Origin: Temnothorax longispinosus
Lineage: Eukaryota > Arthropoda > Insecta > Hymenoptera > Formicidae
Direction of reading: 5' to 3'
Assembly (NCBI RefSeq): GCF_030848805.1
Contig: NC_092360.1
Coordinates: forward strand, 9,362,001-9,426,000
DNA: 64,000 nt
Made by a program: the position numbers and the translations under genes. Below the pieces are notes generated by a model that saw nothing but the letters and a program-made list of their open reading frames with translations, was not told the DNA's origin and did not search any database. This document shows, in pieces, positions 20,521-32,619 of this stretch (position 1 is the stretch's first letter; each line of letters begins with the position of its first letter).

Positions 20521-23487
20521 AGTCAAGTCGAACAAAGAGCGTGGAAACACATAGAGGGATTGAAACTTGCGGATCCGCAGTATCACCGACCGGGTCCCAT
20601 CGATATCTTAATCGGCGCAGAGATTTTTACGTCATTGCTTCGAGACGGTCGTCGCGTGGGGAAGAGGGGCGAACCAGACGCCTTTAATTCCATTTTCGGT
20701 TGGGTTCTAGTCGGTTCGGTATCGACTCAGGCATCTCGGTCTACACACTCGTTCCTGACTCTCGATTCATTAGACGCGTCTCTCAGTCGATTTTGGCAGT
20801 TAGACGAGATTCCCACGGCTCCGCCGTATTCACAGGAAGATAGACGTTGCGAGGAATTATTTGCGCAGACCACGCGTCGCGATGTATCTGGTCGATTTGT
20901 AATATCGTATCCTTTCATAAAGGACAAACCTTGTTTCGTTGGCACGCGTCAAGTAGCCGTGAACAGATTTTGCGCACTTGAGCGTCGCTTCAAAGCGGAT
21001 AAAGAATTCAAAATAAATTACAACAAATTCATGCAGGATTACTTAGATAATGGCTATATGAAATTGATCAAGCAGCTGTTCCCAGTGGACGGACCTGTCT
21101 TTTACCTACCCCATCATGGGGTATTCAAGTCGGATAGCACGACTACGAAATTGCGCGTCGTATTTGATGGATCGGCTATAAGGATCTGAACGGCGTCTCG
21201 CTGAATCAAATGTTGCGATCCGGTCCCAAATTACAATCAGACATAGTTGTGATATTATTGATGTTCCGACTCGGCCTCGTGGCGCTCACCGCGGATGTCA
21301 GACAGATGTTCCTTCAGATATTGGTCGAACTCGGTCATTGTGACTATCAACGAATAGTGTGGCGTTTCTCAGAAAACGATCCGATCTCGGACTACCTTTT
21401 GTTGACTGTCATTTTCGGATTGACATGCTCTCCATTCATAGCGATTGCTTGCATGTTAAAGTTAGCGGCGGAAGGCAAGACAAGTTACCCATTGGCCGCG
21501 GCTGCCTTGGAAGAGAGCGTCTACGTCGACGATGTGGTGACAAGTGTCGAGTCAGTGGAGAAGGCCCGCGAGCTTCAGCGGCAACTACAAGCCTTGCTTA
21601 GAACTGCCGGCTTCGAACTCAGAAAATGGGCCAGTAGCCATCCGTCGGTCTTAGCTGATCTGGATCCGGAACTTTGCAGCCAATCGTTACTATCCTTTGA
21701 ATCGCCGGAAGACCAGTTTCTTAAGGTCCTTGGACTTCGTTGGTACCCTCAAACGGACGACTTTGGATTTCAGGTCAACCCGTTGGACAGAGATTGCACC
21801 AAACGCACCATTCTCTCTGAATTAGCTCGCATCTTGATCCATTGGGGTTCCTGATCCCGCTTACATTCATGGCCAAACGATTGATCCAGCAACTCTGGAT
21901 GCTTAAAGTAGAGTGAGACGACAGGCCTCCCTCAGAGATATGTTCTAAATGGGAAAGATACAAGTCGGAGCTCTCCGCGTTAGCCTCCATTCGTATACCT
22001 CGTACTATCGCGGTCGTAAATAAAGTATTCAGGCGAGAAATCCACGGATTTTGTGACGCGAGCGAGCAGGGCTACGGAGCCGTTGTATATATTAGACTCG
22101 TCACCGAGAATGGGGTGATAATCCGCATGCTCATCGCCAAATCAAAGGTGGCCCCACTCAAGGCCATCACCTTACCGAGACTCGAACTTTCCGCGGCGGT
22201 CTTGCTGTCAGATTTGTTGGAATATGTCGAGAAAATTCTCCGACCTAAAGTTGCCGTCGACGACACATACGCCTGGTCGGATTCTGAGGTTACCCTCGCG
22301 TGGATACGCTCGGCTCCGCACCGTTGGAAGACGTTTGTGCGTAATCGTGTCGCACGCATCCAGTCCAACACTAACATTTCCTGCTGGAAACATGTCGATA
22401 CCAGATCTAACCCCGCTGATTGTTGCTCAAGGGGCTTATTCCCCCAGGAACTAGTCGATCACCCGCTGTGGTGGACCGGTCCTGCGTGGCTCGTCGAATT
22501 CGAACCCACTCAAGAAACGACATTGGAAGCTGAGGATCTTCCCGAGGAGGAAGAAAATTCTTGCGCCTTTGTTTCCACAAATCCTGCGGATGATGTAGAT
22601 TCCATTACTGTTGTCGATTCGCTTCTCGATCGCTTCTCGTCGTTAGACAAACTCGTCAGAGTGTTCGCGTATTGCCTCCGATTCGCTACCAAAAACTAGA
22701 TCAAACGCGCTCACTCTCGTCGTGGATCAAATCGAATTTCACTCGACCTTGTTATACCTAGTCAAACTTGTGCAATCTCGTTGCTTCGCAGAGGATATCG
22801 GTAGCTTAAGACGCAATCAGAGTTGCTCCAAACCTCTGCGAAAACTCGCCCCCTTCTTGGATGCTCGCGGAGTCCTCAGGGTGGGCGGCAGGCTGACCCA
22901 TTCCGCCATATCATACGAAGCTAAACACCCGGCATTGCTGCCTAACCGACATCGACTCACGGAACTTATAGTAGAGCGCACCCACCGCCTACATCTGCAT
23001 CCGGGACGTCGAGCGTTGCATTATATCCTGTCACAAAACTTCTGGATCCTGGGGGCCCATCAGGCCATTAAACGCTGCCTATCGCGCTGCTATCGGTGCT
23101 TCAGGGCGAATCGACGCCCGATGCAACCGCCCATGGCGGACCTACCGTTAGATCGAGTACGTCAGGCTAAGCCCTTTTCGATAACCGGAGTCGACTACGC
23201 TGGGCCATTTCCAGTCTACAATCGTCGTTCCCGCAGAGCAACCCCGTTCAAGGCCTACGTGTGCCTTTTTGTCTGCTTCGCAACCAAGGCAGTCCACCTA
23301 GAGCTCGCCTTTTCTCGTATCTACAGAATCGTTCCTGTCACCCTGAGGCGCTTCGTCGCTAGACGCGGCCGTTGTTCGCGAATATACAGCGACTGCGGCA
23401 CCAACTTTGTTGGAGCTCAACGGGAGCTCGTCGGCTGCATGCAGGCTGCCTCGGAACGGGAGCAAATCCAGTGGGCCTTCAACCCCC
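20521..23487 (+). pseudogene. BEL/Pao retrotransposon pol remnant
   Basis: Coding blocks in order: a protease-proximal region (DILIGAEIFTSLL near 20595), reverse transcriptase with the catalytic YVDDV motif (about 21527), an RNase H-like region (LPRLELSAAVLL, WSDSEVTLAWI; about 22170-22310), and integrase with the HRLHLHPGRRALHYILSQ zinc-binding start and a D-containing GVDYAGPFPVY block. The frame breaks near 21180 and 21820, with further stops at about 21915 and 22699, and the integrase stops abruptly after AFNPP at about 23485, where 28S rRNA sequence begins. Gag and both LTRs are missing. It is dead and truncated at both ends, with its 5' side on satellite DNA. BEL/Pao assignment rests on the domain order and YVDD. 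Confidence 0.85.
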
Positions 23488-23499
23488 CTTACAGTGCCA

Positions 23500-23538
<39 letters not shown>

Positions 23539-23595
23539 ATTTTTCCAAGCCCGTTCCCTTGGCAGTGGTTTCGCTAGATAGTAGATAGGGACAGT

Positions 23596-23653
<58 letters not shown>
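23488..23653 (-). rRNA. 28S rRNA fragment, part downstream of the R2 site
   Basis: The minus strand reads TAGCCAAATGCCTCGTCATC, then TTAGTGACGCGCATGAATGG, CCCACTGTCCCTATCTACTA, AACGGGCTTGG and GACTCTAGTCTGGCACTGTAA. This is the highly conserved 28S segment that carries the R2 and R1 target sites. The R1 site region is uninterrupted. Only about 166 bp is present before it joins the BEL/Pao remnant, so it is a displaced fragment and not a complete gene. Confidence 0.92.
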
Positions 23654-26600
23654 TTTGTTTCGTTTAAGGCAAAACGACCGCAATCATGCACGATCATTCT
23701 GAACCTATAACGATATTGCAAGGCGATTTACTGTCGGTGTTCGCAGCTAACACCCTGGAAGTGCTTGAAAGGAGCTGTCTAGCAGCTCTCGCTCTACTAC
23801 TCATGCACACTCACATTCTCGCTTGTCCGCCGATGCGGAGGCACCCAACTCTACGTGCCACCCCGACGTGCACCACTAATCGCGGTTACGTTCCGCCCCG
23901 GCACATAACGGGTTGTTATGCCGTTAACCTCTTCCAATTTAGCCATGAGCCCCAGAGGACACGAGTCGTGAGCGTACGCAGTTGGGCAGGTGTTAGGCCC
24001 AGACTACGCAGCTCACCCTCGCTCCTAGGGCTCCAGACACCTCGCCATGAGATCGTAATGGCGGTGAAACGGACATTATCACGCGGCACTCCTGTGCGCT
24101 CCGCCACCCGGTCCACTAGATCATTACAGGATCGGTACTTCTCCACCTTACGCTCATGTGACACCTCTAACGCAGTTTCGCTGGAAACTACCTGCGCGTC
24201 TACGACCACTGCCTCATCACCCTTAGCAATGGTCAGGTCGGGCCGCCTCAGGCCGGCAGAGGTCGAGTAGGCTAATTCCGCATCGACATGCCATCCCTTC
24301 TGCTGAAAGAAGCCACCGACTCGACGACAAAGGTCGTTATGCCGTAGGATTCTCCCTCCGTGCGTTCTGAAGCAACGCTGAACGCAGTGCGCCGGTGTCT
24401 CGATATCGGGACAACCAGCACGACAGCGAACCTCGCGCCCATCACGACCTCGGGAGACTCTCGCTCTAGACGGAATACAGTTGGCCCGTATGTGATGATA
24501 GTGCACGTAGTCGGCTCCGGGGATGAGGTCGGCTCCCGCCGACACCCAATGCGAACTCAGCTTCGACGTTTTCCGCCTCCCTGAGCCCGTTCCCATCGCA
24601 CGACTCGCGCAACCAGGCTGCACACTGTTGTCTAAGCTCAGCGGTCGTAAGCACCCTGTTACCCCGGATGCGCATCTGGTTCTCACACCAAACCAGCCGC
24701 CTAGTCACAAATGTGGTTTCGGCGGCGGCGCGCGCCGCGGGCAGAGTGCTGCGACACAACCGCTGCAATCGGTCGAACTTCAGAATAGGGATTAAAGTCT
24801 TAAGTAGAGGCAAACCAAGCCCGCCACTCTGTATCAGCGCATGAAAATATCCAGCAGGAACATCATGGGAAATCGCAACCATCGTCTAATGGCCTTGCGT
24901 ACCATAATATCAACGCCCCTCAATGTTTTGGCCGTGACGGTTTCCACTATCCAACGGTGATAATACCGTGGCAGGAGAAAGTCACGTAAGAGCCTCAGTC
25001 GCTGTTGCGGCTTCAAAGGCGCCTTAGTGAGTAGCTCGATGGAGTGAGCTAGGGGCGGATTATTAGCGAATTCCCTAGCACCTTCATACATGCAGCCCAG
25101 GTACGCCCAGATCTCGACAGGGGATCTTTGCGGAATCAGCGCTCCCCCCACGGTGAAGTACGGTGTTATGTCAATCTTCACCTTTTTGTCTTTTCCGGAC
25201 GCCACCATGGACAGCACACCTGTTTTCTTTGCGTTAATTGTAAGTCCATTGCGCGCAAAAGCAGCCTGAAGCCGTGTCAAGTTCTCCTGCAGACCGGACC
25301 TGGTAGAGGCAAGGAGCACAATGTCGTCTGCGTAGCCCAAGGCGCTGATCAGCTCGTCTCCCAACTGATAGCCAACATCCTCCGAGAGAATTGCTAGTGC
25401 TCTATCCACGACCAGATTGAACAGTAGCGGCGATAACGGATCACCCTGTCTCACGCCACGGCCGATCTTAATGGCCGATACATTATCGGTGACGGATCCT
25501 ATCACCGTTTGCGCATCCGAATAGACGGCCCTGATATATTCCCTAAACTCCCAAGGGAGCTCCAGCTCTTCAAGAGTCCTATGTATGGCTGGGTGCGAGA
25601 CCGTGTCAAATGCCTTCGACAGGTCAACGCACGCCAGATGTAGTGTCCGACATCGCCTCCGGGCATCACCGAGCACGGCGGACAGGACTGTGACGTTCTC
25701 ACACACCCCATCCACCGGCCGAAAACCCCTTTGGCGAGTGTCGAACACGTCCAGGGCCGCTAAACGTTTGGCAAGAATTTTGTGGAAGTGTCCCCTAACC
25801 ACAACTGATCCTATACTGAGAGGTCGGTATTCCGCCGGTGATGGCCGGTCAGACATCCCTCCCTTCTCCAGAAATACAGTTCTTGTTGTGGCGATCGACG
25901 AGGGTACCGTTCTTGCCAGGAGCAGCAGATTGAACAGAAGCGCACGAAGAACAAGGGGAACGGCGTTCCACATCCTTGGCGTAATCTGGTCCAATCCGGG
26001 CGCTGTACCAGTCTTGATCGAAATCCTTCGAACCTCGATAGGCTTTATAGGATCCCAGAGCGAGGCCTTATCCGCCGCCCGAGTTGGGCCAATGGCGGCG
26101 CCCTCACCTAAGCCTTCGAGATGAATCCCTCTGGTTGTCGGTGGACGGCTCCGGCTAGTACGCGCTACCCGCCCCGCCTCCCCGTACGACTCGCGCAAGG
26201 CCGTCATGTCTCCATCCGCGCCACTAGACGCCTCCATTACGGGACGCCAGTACGCGTCGAATTCGACAGCACGGTCGCTCACGTTCCGAGCCACCTTCGA
26301 GGACGTGCGAAAGGCAGGCCTTTGGGCTCTTTTTGTAGAGAGTCTGCACATGTGCATATTCTCTCTTTCTTTTCTGCTTCCTACTCTCTTTTGTGTTAGG
26401 AAGATTGCGCTGCTTCGTCGAGGCGCGCCGAGGGCGCACAGCTGACGGCGGAAGATCAGGGCCAGCCATCTCTCGTGGCCTGACGTCGACCACCCCCGTC
26501 AGTAGAGCATCTCTCGCGATGCCCACAAGAGTATCAGCCTGATAGCTACGGGACGCTGAGCTCTGCTCTATGAGCTGGTTGATGATGTCCCGCAGCCTCT

Positions 26601-27623
26601 GAGATCTTTGCTCAGGGGAAGGCTGATGTGCGCTTGGATCAACTGAGTCAGACTCTATGGTCGCAGGGCCGGCAGCAGCTCTTATCATCGCAGCGCCGTC
26701 CCTATCGCCCTCATCGATGCCAACCGCGTTTCGCGATTGCATCTCTTGGCAGAAGACTCTAACCATCTCGCGATAAGCCTCTTGTCGACGCTTACCCTTA
26801 GTAGCTTCGAGACTCCTATGAGGGAACTTATCCTGCAGATGATGATTCATGAAATAATTCCCGCTAAGGTGGCTGTAGCCTCAGCGCGAACCATGAGTCT
26901 GACCTCCTCCACTGACCAACGTGCTTTTACGCGCTCAACATCCACCGCGCTATTGGCCACCACTGGGTGAGTCTTAGTAACATGCAGACTTAGACCACGC
27001 ATGGTCCGGAACTACCTTGGACAAAACTCACAGCTAAATGCTTCTGTCCCTTCTATGACATCGGACATGACTCTACTTCTAGTACGCGACGGTCCAGCTA
27101 CGACCCCGTCAGGTACCTCCGCACCAATGGCACTATCGCTTGCGCATCTTGCACGCAGTACCCGGGCCATCCGAGAACCCGGGGGTTTTACATTCATACG
27201 TTGACTTTCCATAAATTTACTGCGTGTAGGGGAGCAAACGGATTGACAGCCGAGAGCTCCCCAAATAACCGTGCCCTTTCTTGGCCCCATAACTTACCAT
27301 GGACATCGGTACTTGGGCCCATATCGCTACAGGCCCTTCGGGGCGCACCTAGGTCGCCATACCACCGACTTGGTTACTGCAGCGCGCACCGGTCGGACGG
27401 CGTCGGACCCAGAGCAGGTGTGATCATCCTAGCTCTATAGGACCACGCCGCACCGAACCGAAGCAGCACCTAACACAGCGTTCCAGCGAGACCACGTGGA
27501 GGTGGGTTGGTATGACTTGACCGGGAGAGGCTATGTATTCGCATCACCAGCCCAAGTACCTTCTCTGACCCCAGGTCCAAAGAGACTCATATGAGAATCA
27601 AGGGCCTGGGAGAGCATGACTCC
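23654..27623 (-). mobile_element. R2 non-LTR retrotransposon in 28S rRNA, ~3.97 kb
   Basis: The element lies on the minus strand between 28S sequence ending TTAAGG (27624 side) and 28S sequence beginning TAGCC (23653 side). That is the canonical R2 insertion point, with no target duplication or loss visible. It contains a single broken ORF with zinc finger, Myb-like, reverse transcriptase and restriction-like endonuclease parts, about 390 bp of 5' leader and about 260 bp of 3' UTR. R2 elements integrate by nicking this 28S site and priming reverse transcription there. Length and domain order fit the R2 family. This copy is inactive because of frameshifts and an in-frame stop. Confidence 0.93.
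23916..27230 (-). pseudogene. R2 ORF (zinc finger, Myb, RT, endonuclease), broken
   Basis: From the 5' side: a C2H2 finger (CEFC...HVTKTH, near 26960-27035) with an in-frame TAG at about 27012; a Myb-like basic block (ARWSVEEVRLMVRAEA); a linker region to about 26224; then the RT, with TAPGLDQITPRMWN, RQRGFRPVDG, GVRQGDPLSPLLFN and the catalytic YADD at about 25340; then a CCHC motif (C-x3-C-x7-H-x4-C, about 24390-24440) and a restriction-like endonuclease core RPDLT...VVDAQVV (about 24215-24250). Frame changes occur near 26850, 26285, 24865 (short in a C-run) and 24540. The protein would nick the 28S target and reverse-transcribe the RNA; this copy cannot make it intact. Confidence 0.9.
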
Positions 27624-27641
27624 CCTTAAGAGAGTCATAGT

Positions 27642-27704
<63 letters not shown>

Positions 27705-27739
27705 AAAATCACATTGCGTCAACACCCGCGAGGGCCATC
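27624..27739 (-). rRNA. 28S rRNA fragment, part upstream of the R2 site
   Basis: The minus strand reads GATGGCCCTCGCGGGTGTTG, ACGCAATGTGATTT, AGTGCTCTGAATGTCAACGT, GCGGGTAAACGGCGGGAGTA and CTATGACTCTCTTAAGG, the conserved 28S stretch immediately 5' of the R2 site. Small differences from the usual conserved sequence (an extra A in AGTAAACTATG, missing bases near TTTTTGCCAGTG) suggest a degenerate copy. The fragment runs into the N gap, so its upstream extent is unknown. Confidence 0.92.
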
Positions 27740-28239
27740 NNNNNNNNNNNNNNNNNNNNNNNNNNNNNNNNNNNNNNNNNNNNNNNNNNNNNNNNNNNNN
27801 NNNNNNNNNNNNNNNNNNNNNNNNNNNNNNNNNNNNNNNNNNNNNNNNNNNNNNNNNNNNNNNNNNNNNNNNNNNNNNNNNNNNNNNNNNNNNNNNNNNN
27901 NNNNNNNNNNNNNNNNNNNNNNNNNNNNNNNNNNNNNNNNNNNNNNNNNNNNNNNNNNNNNNNNNNNNNNNNNNNNNNNNNNNNNNNNNNNNNNNNNNNN
28001 NNNNNNNNNNNNNNNNNNNNNNNNNNNNNNNNNNNNNNNNNNNNNNNNNNNNNNNNNNNNNNNNNNNNNNNNNNNNNNNNNNNNNNNNNNNNNNNNNNNN
28101 NNNNNNNNNNNNNNNNNNNNNNNNNNNNNNNNNNNNNNNNNNNNNNNNNNNNNNNNNNNNNNNNNNNNNNNNNNNNNNNNNNNNNNNNNNNNNNNNNNNN
28201 NNNNNNNNNNNNNNNNNNNNNNNNNNNNNNNNNNNNNNN
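27740..28239. other. Assembly gap (500 N)
   Basis: Exactly 500 N, directly adjoining 28S rRNA sequence on its left. It is probably a placeholder length at a repetitive rDNA or R2 breakpoint. Frames read across it are meaningless. Confidence 0.98.
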
Positions 28240-29530
28240 ATGGTCGAGACTCTTTTCGCTGTTTATCCTTGTCCCTGTTCGTCAATTCTAGAGAATTCTA
28301 GACCATTCCTATTGTAATATAGAAGTAACCCGTATAAAATTATAATTATTATGCAAATTATTGTCATTTTAAATGTGTCATTATCATTGGTTCTCATCAT
28401 TATCATCGCAATTTCTAATATATCTGATATTGAAAGAATGTTACTTAAGGCAATTATAATAATAAATAAAAATTTTATGAGATACATTTTTATATTGTTA
28501 AATTACTGTTAACTGTGAAACAACGCTACAGCATTAGTTCCCGTTTTCCGTTTTATATATACGACAGACATCACAGGACCAAAGTATTTTTTCTATTCTA
28601 TACGTATAATCTCCTGGGCAGTCATTAAGGGCAAAATTAAGGGCTTTGTCAAATTTTTTGGAGTACTTCAGTTTGGTACACAGTACGTACCAAGGATATC
28701 TGCAAAATACGTTTTATTAAGATTTAGATAAAATGAAATATTTAGATAAAATAAAAAAATGGAAAAAAGAATGATATTTACTATATATATATATAGTAAA
28801 GTATATATATAGTATCTCTTATGTTTACTGCGTATAAAACTTCTTCCGAATATTAGGTATGTTATTACGTTGGGGTTATTACGAAAATAGCGAGCAAATA
28901 TCTGAGATAATTAATGTTTCTGTTGTGCAGAAACAATACTTTTATGAAAACGATCGATACCAATTCTGATTACACAAATCGTAATTGAAAAGTATACAGT
29001 ATACCTTTTGTATAATTTATCATATTTCGTAGAGAATGGAAAATATTATTAGGAATTTACGCGTGGATTATAATAGCATGCCCATCACTGGACTGTTTCT
29101 TGTTTACCCGACGTATTACATACAGGTGTTAGAGGTACACTTGAATGTTTTATCTGCATATTATGTAACATTATTGATTATATCTACACCACAGAAATGT
29201 AAAAATAAATTATTGCCTATTTGAATTGCCAATCTTTGAATTGTACAATTTTTCTTTCGTAATTCTCATTAATTTTTGCGATCCATCCTACTCGTCGTTA
29301 TTTGTTTCCTGAAGCGAGAAATGGAAATAAGGCGGAGATTTATTCTCTTGATAGGCGTGGAAAGATATCATTTATAAGCACTACGAGCTTATGTACGCCG
29401 CGGACGACGATGAATGTAAATTCGGAAAAGCAATTTCCCTGCCTTCGTATCATCACGTTCATCAGGTCGGTGGCCTGATATGTGGCGCACGTGTATCTGC
29501 ATAAAAAATAAAAAGACAGCGCATACATAA
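28240..29530. other. AT-rich stretch, nothing recognised
   Basis: No supported gene, RNA or repeat boundary. It contains a short TATATA run near 28780. Confidence 0.5.
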
Positions 29531-29534
29531 TATA

Positions 29535-29729
29535 TTGCACTTGCAGAGATTCTTCCCGTGGTGGTGCCACGTCTATACGATGCCGCCGACCTTAATAGGG
29601 ACGTTAGACGCCCGCACGTTGGACGAAATTCTAAAGCAAGTCTCAAACTGTCTAATAAAGGTGTACACGCTATGCGAGTATATTGCAAACGCGGTGCGTG
29701 AAAAGGTTCGCAATTTTGCAGAGATCTAA
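29535..29729 (+). other. Possible orphan exon
   Basis: A 64-codon frame of balanced composition (MPPTLIGTLDARTLDEILKQ then VSNCLIKVYTLCEYIANA), with a possible acceptor TTGCAG|AGATTC upstream and a possible donor GCG|GTGCGT at about 29693. No family is recognised and no partner exon was found. It stands out from the AT-rich surroundings. Confidence 0.25.
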
Positions 29730-29794
29730 AGGGAGATACGTAAGGCAAGCCACGCTCTCCGTGCGCGCCACGGGTCGAGAGGTTTGATGAGGCT

Positions 29795-30058
29795 TCAAAG
29801 AATTGTTGAATTTGCGGAGAGGGAGGAAGGGATTCTCTCTCTGAATCTTTTATTTGTAATTTGCAATACATTTTCTAAATTATGATCACGTACAATGTGT
29901 CTTTTCAATGAGTATACATGAGCGTATTTTGCGTAACAATTTGGAAAATTACATTGAACCTCTGAATTTAAAAGTGTTTTATGCATTAATGTAATGTGTG
30001 ACATTAAAGTATCTAAAGTATGAAAAGAGTTATTACAAAAAAAAATACAAAAAATCAT
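29795..30058 (-). pseudogene. C2H2 zinc-finger fragment
   Basis: The minus-strand frame encodes one complete C2H2 finger (CNFPNCYAKYAHVYSLKRHI..H: C-x4-C-x12-H-x4-H) preceded by a partial finger ending HITLMH, then a basic tail RFRERIPSSLSANSTIL. C2H2 fingers bind DNA. The frame has no clear start codon context and no other exons nearby, and fingers of this type are common in insect mobile-element and orphan genes, so I treat it as a fragment. Confidence 0.5.
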
Positions 30059-31112
30059 TTTTTTTTTTGCAAGTTTAAAACGGAATGTAATATAAAATAT
30101 TATCTATTATATTATACCTTAATAATAAACCTTAATTTATCTTAAAATACATTTTAAAAAATTTAGCATTTTGTAATACATCAGGGATTTAAAATTTATA
30201 ATTAAATTCCAGCTCTATAATAAAAAAAAAGTTACATTGTTGGATCTATTTTATACTTTCAGTAGTATTGTTTAATGCGATTTGTTCTTGTAACATTTTT
30301 GTTCTGTCCTGCAGTTTTTTCAAAATATCCTTTCTAAAAAAAGGCATGTTAAGTCGATACTCGCATATCTCGTTCTTTTTGGTTGTTCCATTATCTTTTG
30401 AGTAGGTTGAGGCATGTGACGGGTGTCTTTTCTTTGCCTTTGGTCTGTCTGGATCCTCATCGTCGTCTTTCTTCTGGTAGAGCCCTATTGCAATGGGAGG
30501 TTCTACGCATCTATGGGGTCAAGGGGTTCATAGCTTGCACCCGCTTTTGCGATCATCTCTTCAGATGCGGATTGTCTCAGGCTTAGAGAAAAGCTTGTAC
30601 TTTGCGAACTTTCGCTCATCTTTTATTTTGATTTGTTGGTTTATGTCCGCGGGCGTATATCCGATATCGGTACAGTTCGCCGTCCGACATTTATCGGCGC
30701 TCGCGATTTTATTTTCGGCACTCGCGAATGTCGCTAGCAATTTTTTCCGTCGATTGCGAATTTTATTTCCGGCGCTCGCAATTTCAAATTGGATTGGACT
30801 TACAATTAACGCAGCGCTTCGCATGGTGTCAGCTTTCTCGGTCGTTGGCCGCTGTGCTTGGCTGCTTGGTTGCTCGGCTGCTCGGGCGGCTCGGGCTGGC
30901 GAGTCCGTGCGTGTATTACTCGCGACCTACCCGCAAGTCAGGGTATTCGAAGTAACCCTGTAAGACAAATATATCCATTAAAGTGTCTTTATTAAAAAGT
31001 ATTAAAAAGAAATCTGTAGTCCTTTCTTCGCGGATTGACAGACCCCAGTGCCGTTACGACCGACCTGATCCTCGTGCGACACAACAAAACTGGTATAATA
31101 TATATATATTCC

Positions 31113-31465
31113 CGTTGAAAATTAGAGGTCCCCGTTGCAGAGCCAGAATTAATCCCAGGTTTTATTGAATTTAAACCCGGATTCTTGAAAGCAGTGGTTT
31201 CGGCATGATTCGGCGACGACAGCTATAAAAGTCGAGTCACGAGATTTTATATGTACTTTTCTTTTATAAGAATAGATCATATTCTTTTTGATAAATGTTC
31301 TCCCATTGATGCTATCAATAGTAGTTTTATCTCATTGATGAAAAGACCGTAATAGTAAAGTAAACATGGATATAATAAATAATAATTCTTTTTAAAATAA
31401 AGAAAGACGAAAAATAGAAAAAAAGTTTAAAAGAAAAAAATAGATATTTAAAAAAATAAAAAATA
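31113..31465. repeat. Direct repeat A, copy 1
   Basis: The segment from CCGTTGAAAATTAGAGGTCC through GCAGTGGTTTCGGCATGA to AATTCTTTTTAAAATAAAGA recurs at 33021-33360. The companion block B (32620-32946: GCAAGATAGATATA..., GATCCGGGATTCGTTCCTTC) recurs at 33470-33783. In copy 2, A and B lie almost together. In copy 1 they are split by about 1.15 kb (31466-32619), which looks like a later insertion or a deletion in copy 2. Confidence 0.75.
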
Positions 31466-32619
31466 CGTTTATCTTCAATAAAGAATGTGGTTACACACAA
31501 ACGGGTATATTTTATTTTTTAACTATTGGTTTCTGATAAAAAAAACATCCACTTTAAGTCTTGTAAATTCTGTTAGTTTAGAATCAATTGAGAGTTTCCA
31601 TACAAGAGGGATGTAAATCATGAAAACTCCGTTTTGAGGATAATAAAATAACTTCTTAATATTAAATGTCAAATTACTAAAATAAAAGCATGCTATAAAA
31701 TTTGTTTCGTTTTTTTTAAACTTATAAATTTTTGCAATAAATAAAACTATTTTAATATATTGCAAAAAATGTAAAAAAAAAAATATTTTATTTAATGATA
31801 CTTACATCCTATAGCAACAGTAGTTTTGGGGGAAAAAATGGAAACGAATCATATTATTTATGTCACTTTAAAATAAAAATTTATTACAAAAAGCAATTAC
31901 AATATAAATATTATTTAAATATCAAGATTAGATTCGTCATTGGCGCTTGTATCAACATCTTTATGGGTTTCTTCCGTCAAGCCCATGTAAAAAAGCGTTT
32001 TTTTTTTTTTTGGAGACGTATCGCAAGAATGTAAGACATTTCTTACATTTTTCTGTTTCTTTTTTGATATTGCATTTGGCTCCAGTTTACAGTGCCCCAA
32101 CTCTGAAATAGCTTTTTAGCATTCAGAGGATATGCTTTAAGCAGTATAGACCATTGTAATCCTCCCATGAATGTTGTTGGAGGAATATTTCAACTGCACA
32201 GCCTTGGAGATCTTCGTGCGCTTGTCGCGCCGAACTACTTTAAGTAGAAGTTTCTCCAAATCCATAATGATCTCAGCACCATTTGCTATTATAAATAGCA
32301 TGTTCCGTGAGATCTTAATCTTGATTATGTACTGTTTCATAATCATATGGAGAATCATAATTGTCGCTATCCATGGCAGTCGCTATCTGGCTGATGTTCA
32401 CTGCTTAAAGGCACTGAGGGTCCGCTCAAAGGCACTGTTCAAAGAAACTGAGAGTCAAGCTACAAAAATTGAAAAACGCTTTTGGCGAGCTTTTTTAACG
32501 CACTTTTCGCTGCCAATCAAATTTATAAGGTATTAACTTTAAGGTTTACTGATCTTCTTTTTTGCAACAAAAAAAAATAAAGATGTAAGTCGATTTACAT
32601 TTTTCTTGTATGGAAACTT

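Noticed and set aside
24523..27440. Plus-strand ORFs opposite R2
   Set aside because: They are GC-rich antisense shadows of the R2 coding sequence without recognisable domains.
27665..28301. Long ORFs of about 200 codons across the N gap
   Set aside because: They consist almost entirely of N and carry no information.
30634..31086. Possible solo LTR (TGTTGG...ACAACA, with AATAAA-like signal)
   Set aside because: The ends resemble an LTR, but no target duplication, second copy or adjoining internal domain was found.
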